Below, one piece after another: positions 57,670 to 64,000 of a DNA stretch of 64,000 bases; within the stretch, counting starts at the first letter, position 1, and each line of letters starts with the position of its first letter. This DNA comes from Diprion similis. Lineage: Eukaryota; Arthropoda; Insecta; Hymenoptera; Diprionidae. Location: the NCBI RefSeq assembly GCF_021155765.1, contig NC_060114.1:3038001-3102000 (forward strand), given 5' to 3'. A program made the position numbers and the translations under genes. Under the pieces are notes generated by a model. It did not search any database. It saw only the letters and a list, made by a program, of their open reading frames with translations, and was not told the DNA's origin.

Positions 57670-58760
57670 CCCTAATCGATTTCGACGTTGATGTATATGC
57701 ATATTTTCAAATATCGAAGTCCAAGTATCTCAGACGCGAAAAAGGGCTTGATAATCCCATTTTATACGCAATTCCAGGGCTGAATTTAGGGAAGGGCAAC
57801 AGGGGCTGAAGCCTCGAGGCCGCCACAAGTGAGGGGCCTCCACAATTTAAATTTGTAGGTTAAATTTGCTAACAAATGATATGCAAAATGTGAAAAAAAT
57901 TATTTTTCTGATGAAAAATGAGTTCTACCACTGTCATTAGGTATTTTTCTCTTTGCTTCCTCACGGAGGAAGCTTTGTGATAGTGAAAAACTATTTTTTT
58001 TCCAGTTTTTGATGTCAATGCGTTCAAAATGTTCCAGGATATCGAAAAATCGTATTTAGAAAAATATCCGGATATGTATGTGTGTCTGTATATGTTCTGG
58101 CACTGTAAAATTGAAACGATTATAACTTTAGAACGGTTTGAACCACAGTACTCGCCGTTTCGGATAGATATTAATCTATTGTACATCTTCTACATTCACT
58201 GCAAATTTTATCGAAATTACTCGAAAATTAGAAATCATACGGCACTTTGAAATTTTTGGAAAACCTTTGTGACCAAGTTATTCTCCCCGAATGTTTAGAT
58301 TTTGTAAAAAAATTTGCTTTTTTATAAACAAAGTATCATGGAAGGACGATCGGTATTCAATGTAGGAATGATCGGTCGAACGATTCAGATGTTATGAATT
58401 TTTTGAAAAATCGTCGATTCTTTTTAACTCGCAAATTTCAAAAAGTCATGCGGATTTTTTTTTTAAGACTATTATAAAAGTGAAGTTGGTATAGAATTAG
58501 AATTTTTTATTTTTTTTTGAGGAAAGTTTGAAAAAAATTTGTATTTGGAATTTTTCAATTTGGTATTTCGATTGTATTTGGCTTACAACAAATTATTGAA
58601 ACAGTTTAGTAATGAAAATTGTTTATCACGTTTAAAAAATAGTTCGGGGCCTCCCACTTCTTCATCGCCCTAGGGCTTCCACATCTTTACATTCGGCCCT
58701 GCGCAATTCTAAGCAAAAATACTCGAATTCATTTTCATTTCACGCAAAAATGTAGAAGTT
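57670..58760. mobile_element. Host TIR element split by a hAT insertion
   Basis: 57670-57774 matches 50880-50985 (CCCTAATCGATTTCGACGTT, AAATATCGAAGTCCA). The alignment resumes at 58710 with AAGCAAAAATACTC...TTTCATTTC. No right arm is evident beyond about 58760. Confidence 0.7.
57775..58701. mobile_element. Non-autonomous hAT-type element with perfect 8-bp TSD
   Basis: The tips are CAGGGCTGAATTTAGGG and, inverted, CAGGGCCGAATGTAAAG. Sub-terminal GGGGCTGAAGCC and GAGGGGCCTCC match inverted GGGCTTCC and GGGGCCTCCC. CGCAATTC is duplicated exactly at 57767-57774 and 58702-58709. Eight-base duplications and CAGGG tips fit the hAT superfamily. The interior is AT-rich with no transposase; a 105-codon frame inside is not recognised. 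Confidence 0.88.
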
Positions 58761-61743
58761 CTTTTTTTTTTCATTCTTATGTACGGATACCCACCAAACA
58801 GCAAATATAACAATAAATAATTACCTCGTACCACCGGCTTTTTGATATGACGAGTAAAACGAAACGTCATCGGTACTTGTTGAAAATCCTGCTGTACTAC
58901 GCAGTGCCGGACCGACCCCAAAACACTACGTCTGGTTTGATAAAGCCCTCGTTCCGAGGATCGACGCAGCCTTCCTATCAGTAAGGACTATAATCATTGT
59001 GAGTCATGGTCCATGAACATTCAGTTGCATGGTCTCCGTGATATATCGTGGGCAGACGGCCACTGTGTATTCGACAAAGCCGGTGGAAGCAAACAATAAG
59101 GCGTTGCTGTCCATTCCGTAACCTTCGCGGCGACAGTCGACGTACCTGCCTCTGTCGAGGCAAACCCCGATGATAGGCAACCTGGATAGTACGAAGGAGC
59201 AGTCGAAGTTGTGTGTGAGTTGGTGTCAAGGACGAAATCACGAGCAATACATCACGCAACATCTAGCGGTAACCGTCGAAAACGTATGACCAAGTCGTAG
59301 CCGCTAATCGGCACAGAGGGATGACCTAATGGACCTAATTATGGTGGGGAACAAACGACCAATCAAAAGGAAGAAGAATCACCTGACGGCAATGGCGACA
59401 TCAGTGATCTGGACTCCGGACTCGGCTTTTTCTACGCTCGACCTGCCAGAACACAGATTCGCTACCACCTCGCTCTCGTTGACTTGGATTTCCTTCAGCT
59501 AATTTCTGATTTCCTTCTTCCTTACCGCTATCGTTTGTTCTATCGCTAGCGTTTATCTTTCACCCTCTACCGTTTTGCACTGTCGTTAGCTTCTTCCTTT
59601 CGTTTAAATTATACTTCCTTGCTTGGTTTTCTTTTAAATTCAAATCAGTGTTTGCTTACCTGCCATCGCCAGCCAAGTGTAACGAATTCAATGGGCTTCG
59701 GTTGTTACGTAAAAATTAAAAAATATATTGGCCCAAATCATGAACGAAATCAAATAACGCGAGAAAAGAAATGTATCCAGGTAAGCGCATATGTATATAA
59801 ATAAAAGTATAAATAAGTATAAATAAAAAGGACAGTGACACAACGTTAAAGGCAATAACCAAAATCTATTAAATATATTGTAAAAAAAGATAAAAAAATA
59901 TATGTATAAATAAAAAAAGATCATTCGCACACACACATAAAAATAATGTCAAACAAAACTTGATGGAACATAAATAATTTAAAAGAATGACACAGATTTC
60001 ACAGAACAATCTCTCTTTTGTTGTGACTTATCTTTTTCGTCTAGTCTCTGTCTTCAGTCGTCGAGTCGGTCCGTGGCATTTTATGAAATAATATAGAGCC
60101 CAACAGGGTCGTCGATATGTTTAAGTGTGTGTATATATTAACTTAATATTTAAAATACTGAAGATTGTAGGAGAAAAGTTTGCTTGGACAAGCTCATGTG
60201 TCGTATCTTGTTTAGACCACGTCTGTGGACCGACTGCCCAAATAGGTTGCGAATCCCAACGCGTCGCCAGTGCCGCATACATACATCCCAAAACAAGTCT
60301 CATGCATATACATACACACAGGCTCTGTATTTGAATCTCACACAAGGTAAGGCTTTTGCCTTTGTCGTACTGTTACGAGTTACTCATAATAATTTTTATT
60401 TCTCTCGTATCTTAGTTATTTCTTTCTTGGTTGCATCGAGTGATGCCAGTTTCTTTGACGTGAATTATGGTCCACGGCTCTGAGTTGCTGTAAGTCGTTG
60501 TGTGACTGCATGATTTCGTTCAATAATTAATTTTGTAAAAAATATCGTTCAGCGACCTCGTAGCTATCGAATAAATATCTTTTGAATCTCTGATTTCTCT
60601 GATTTTCCTGTGATTTTGTGCTAGAACTGCTTCTGTAATTTCTATCGTCCTTTTCTATTGCTATGTTTTCTTTTCCATTAATTTTCTATGCTGGTATTGC
60701 TTATTGTATTTTACTGCTTTTATATCGTACTGCCTATTCTATTTCATTTGCTTTTGTGCATGATTTTGTATCCCCAATCGAGTTCTAGGAGTACAGCCAA
60801 GCGTAGATTAAGCCGCTAATTACTACTTTTCTATCGCTTAATTATTACAAATTTTGTAGCGCTTATTATTTGTTATATTTTTCACGGTTCTTATAATATC
60901 GTATTTCTCTTTTAATTTAACTTTTGCTTAGTGTAAACCGGTGTATTTAGTGTATTTCTTTATCTTGCGAACCCTTTTATAGATTTCTCACTCTCATATT
61001 TTTATATGCTCTCGGTAATTATAAATCAGAATTTCTTTGTTAGTTTTACCTCGAATTTTCCAAAATTCTAGAATGTTGTTACCCCTTAACGTGTGACATG
61101 CACATAATGCATGCCATATAGAAAATATATACACAATACAAGTTTAGAAAATGCTATTAAATAAGTCTATCAATCGTATACACAGAAGTCTATTATAACA
61201 AAAATAGAAATATCTAGAATCAGAAGAACACTGAAAGTTCGTGGAAAGTCATAGAAGCTTCTTGACAACAGTCGCTCTTGTCGGCGCGCGTCCTTCTCAA
61301 AACAAACACTTAATCCTTGAATTAAGGAGGAGAAATAAGAATAAAATCATTTACGCTAAAGACAAAGCAACATCAAATAATACGAACTTCCGAGTAATAA
61401 TTAACTGCGGAAGTTGATAAATAATAATAAAGATTTAGGATTCTATTTATTCCTAAAAATGCACAGAAAATTATGGGACGTTCCGGAAATACTTATGCAA
61501 ATACAGAAGATCAAAAAAATCGTGTCATGCACTATATAAGCGAGGCAGCCCAGTGTTCCAGTGTTCAGTACCGCATAATTTATGAACTGTGAAAAGTCGA
61601 TCTAGTGAAAGAATCTCCTCCAGAATTTGTGGTGACGAGACCGTAATAATAAACAACTTAGAATACTTTGATAAAATAATAATTTCGAAGTCTATGAAGT
61701 TCACTTCAATTAATTTATATAGCAAAGTATTTGTTTCGTTAAT
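58761..61743. other. Non-coding or unrecognised DNA
   Basis: 58880-59480 is GC-richer with overlapping short frames on the minus strand (73-94 codons), none recognised or bounded by good splice sites. 59790-59920 is A-rich low-complexity sequence of TATAAATAA words. 60120-61740 is AT-rich with no gene seen. Confidence 0.3.
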
Positions 61744-61883
61744 TACCCTGCTTAAAATATCGGATGGATGAATCAGGTCTTATCGAAATGTTTGACGATT
61801 TTTGTGTCCGGTATATATAAGCACCTATTCAAATTCTATTGTACTGTAGACCTGATTCATCATCCGATATTTTAACCAGGGTA
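61744..61883. mobile_element. 140-base MITE with 35-base TIRs
   Basis: TACCCTGCTTAAAATATCGG (61744) and, inverted, TACCCTGGTTAAAATATCGG (ending 61883) continue through ATGAATCAGGTCT on both sides with a single-base gap. TA stands at both ends, consistent with a TA-duplicating (Tc1/mariner-type) element. The short loop contains TATATATAAGCACC. Confidence 0.8.
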
Positions 61884-63640
61884 GTCAAAGACTAATTAAT
61901 CATTTTCTATCATTTCTTTATTTGCTTAATTTTATCTATTTTCCTTATTTTTTTTTTTGTATTAACTTTATTTTCTTTGTAAATACTTTTTTTAGTTTGG
62001 ACTGTGCAAAATAGACTATCAGTAAGGTACTATTACTATATCAGTGTCAGTGTCGGTGTGTTAGTACACTATTTCAGGATTACCCTTCAATTATTAACAC
62101 ACCAAGGGCCAGTGGTCACAGTTACATAACATAATTACACGCAGTTCTTCCTTTATTGCAAAGTCGGCACTTGTTCGGCAATTTATGATAGGCTACGCCG
62201 ATATCGCTAAGAGATCGCTCATCTGGACATCCGTTGTGTGATAGAGTCCCTACAAATGTTGTTGTGTCCCGCACGACACTTTAGTGGAGTCGGGGTATTT
62301 AATTTAAGATAAATTGTTCTGGTATTGTTTTTAGAACCTAACTATTTATTTACAAGTTAATATGAGATATGTTGATAATTCGTCGACTAGATAGTGAGTT
62401 AAATTCAGATATTCGATTGGTATTTGAAACTGTTAGGTATTTGTTGCTTGAGGTCTTGATAGGATTGTTGGTGGTTGATGTCTCGATGAGAACTGACTGT
62501 GTTGAAGTAAAAGAAAAAGGAATGCGAAGGAGTTTCAAGAAAATGTGGAGGGTGTGGAAGTTCGCTGATTCGTCAATTTTTCCTATTGGTTGATTATTGC
62601 GATTGGTGGGAATCCAGGATTGGTCAAGAAATTGCACCGGAAGTCTTGGTTATAGGGATGGAAATTATATATATAGGAGGAGAGTAGAAGCATGCAGGTA
62701 TGACCTATGCTTGAACAATACGCGGTCCTTTCGGACTTTCGCGTACCTATTGTCCGGACAGGCCAGCGTCCACATCTGGCAGCCAACTGACTATTGATAA
62801 TTGGTAAAAACCCAGGGGTAATAAAGTAGTGAAAAACCCGCGCTGGAAGTTCCATACGCCGCTTAGACGGTTCATTTATTGCTCGATATTAAGTTTATTG
62901 TTTAGGGTCGCAGTTTCTTCAGCGCGGTTTTGTATTGCCAGATGTGGGACTCCTGTCCTTTCCGGACAGCTCGATACAGCTTGGGAACCACCGTCCAGGG
63001 AAATCCCAACCGTACAAGAATATTTGGATTCAAATTGAAGAATTGGTTAATTGTATAAATTGGATTTTGTTGATACGCAACAAATGTTGTAATGTACAAG
63101 ATATGTATCTTCAGTCAACGAGCCAGACATGGCAGCAAACGTTCTAACGTTCATTCGAATAAGGTAGTGAAGTCCGAAAATCAAAATTTAGTGAAGTAAG
63201 TTGGACCCCCGATAAATTTATAGAATTGTGAGGATAAAACTGAACTACATTCTTCTATTTCCAAAAAGTTTTACAGGTTTGGCTGCTGACTTTAGTTACT
63301 AGTTTCAGATTCACCAATTGGATATACTCATCATATAATCTTATTGCAAGAGATCGTAGTTATACGTCAATTGGTAATAACATATCTGCGGATTCGTCTT
63401 CACTTCCATACGCAAGGCGAAGACTGGAAGTCGTAAAACGAAGCCAGAAATCAGCAAGATATTGCAATGCGATTACGAATATATGGTAGCTAGGCCATAC
63501 GCGCCTCCGAAATCCGGTGGCCAGCTCTCTTGAATTCTATAATTCCATACAGAAAATGTTGAATGCTGTATATATTACACAGCTACACGAAAAAAAATTC
63601 TATCCGGAGGTCAGGCCATGATTATTCATGGCGAGATTCA
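61884..63640. other. Non-coding or unrecognised DNA
   Basis: AT-rich to 62650; 62690-63020 is GC-richer with two or three short overlapping frames, none recognised. GTCCGGACA at 62753 and TTTCCGGACAGC at 62958 are local echoes. No supported gene. Confidence 0.3.
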
Positions 63641-63644
63641 TGGT

Positions 63645-63978
63645 TTTAGGGGGTTATGAGTTTCAATATATTAGGTATAACGGCCTGAGTATGGGCTTGG
63701 ATTATAAGATTTGTTAAAGTTATGTTAAAAACTGACATGATGGGGTGAAATGTAATGAAAATGAACTAAAGCCTTTTAACCCCTTGGCATTTACGGCTAT
63801 AAGATTGAGGGGTTATGAGTTCAAGGTGATATGGGTTTAAAAGGTTAAGAGGCTATCGTTTCAAGAGGTTATGGGATTCAATATATTAGCTATAACGGGC
63901 TCACTAGGCTTTGATTATAAGATTTTTCGAGGTTATGTTATTTTTCAGTTTAAACCTGCCATAGTGGGGTAAAATGGA
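63645..63978. repeat. Tandem repeat, about 215-base period, at the window edge
   Basis: CAATATATTAGGTATAACGG at 63664 recurs at 63879 as CAATATATTAGCTATAACGG. TTGGATTATAAGATTTG / TTTGATTATAAGATTTT and GATGGGGTGAAATG / AGTGGGGTAAAATG keep the same order. Shorter echoes (GGTTATGAGTTCAAGG) lie between. It may continue beyond the window. Confidence 0.65.
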
Positions 63979-64000
63979 TTTCAGTTTCGGATTCAGCGAC

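Noticed and set aside
58978..59262. 94-codon minus frame and a 73-codon frame in another phase
   Set aside because: GC-rich stretch, two frames equally open, no recognised domain, no clear acceptor.
1..64000. CRISPR arrays, bacterial operons, prophage or organelle DNA
   Set aside because: No regularly spaced identical repeats and no prokaryotic gene order; genes are spliced with GT/AG introns typical of an animal nucleus.

Overview
This window is AT-rich nuclear DNA from an animal, almost certainly an insect. The genes are split by introns with canonical GT/AG sites, there are degenerate CCTAA (TTAGG-type) tracts, and the spaces between genes are packed with decayed transposons and short inverted-repeat elements. 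A hymenopteran is plausible but not proven. There are no operons, ribosome binding sites, CRISPR arrays or rRNA genes.

Two protein genes are recognised, both on the + strand. (1) 2930-5325 holds the last three coding exons of a phospholipid scramblase; earlier exons are not visible and probably lie left of the window. (2) 36412-43856 is Hey, the hairy/E(spl)-related bHLH repressor with a YRPW motif. Its three coding exons join in frame to 367 residues with the bHLH, the Orange domain and a C-terminal YRPWGAELAY. Hey introns carry several exact Su(H)/CSL-type sites, including three within 206 bases, as expected for a Notch target.

On the - strand, 55153-45084 may hold a third, unrecognised gene. 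Five exon-like segments join in one frame (220 codons plus stop), with a TATA-like box upstream and a poly(A) signal that would make it converge tail-to-tail with Hey. This is a by-eye model and needs RNA evidence.

Layout: 1-1330, a dead LINE split by a large foldback; 2260-2780, a 120-base tandem repeat; 2930-5325, scramblase; 5.3-31 kb, gene-poor DNA with many palindromic elements; 31.4-31.8 kb and 35.2-35.6 kb, CpG-rich patches upstream of Hey; 33.96-34.92 kb, a TIR element filled with the same 120-base repeat; 36.4-45.0 kb, Hey and its 3' region; 45-55.5 kb, the candidate minus-strand gene with MITEs in its introns; 55.5-64 kb, mostly non-coding, including a hAT-type element with a perfect 8-bp target duplication nested in another element. 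At least eight inverted-repeat families can be recognised by comparing copies or termini within the window.
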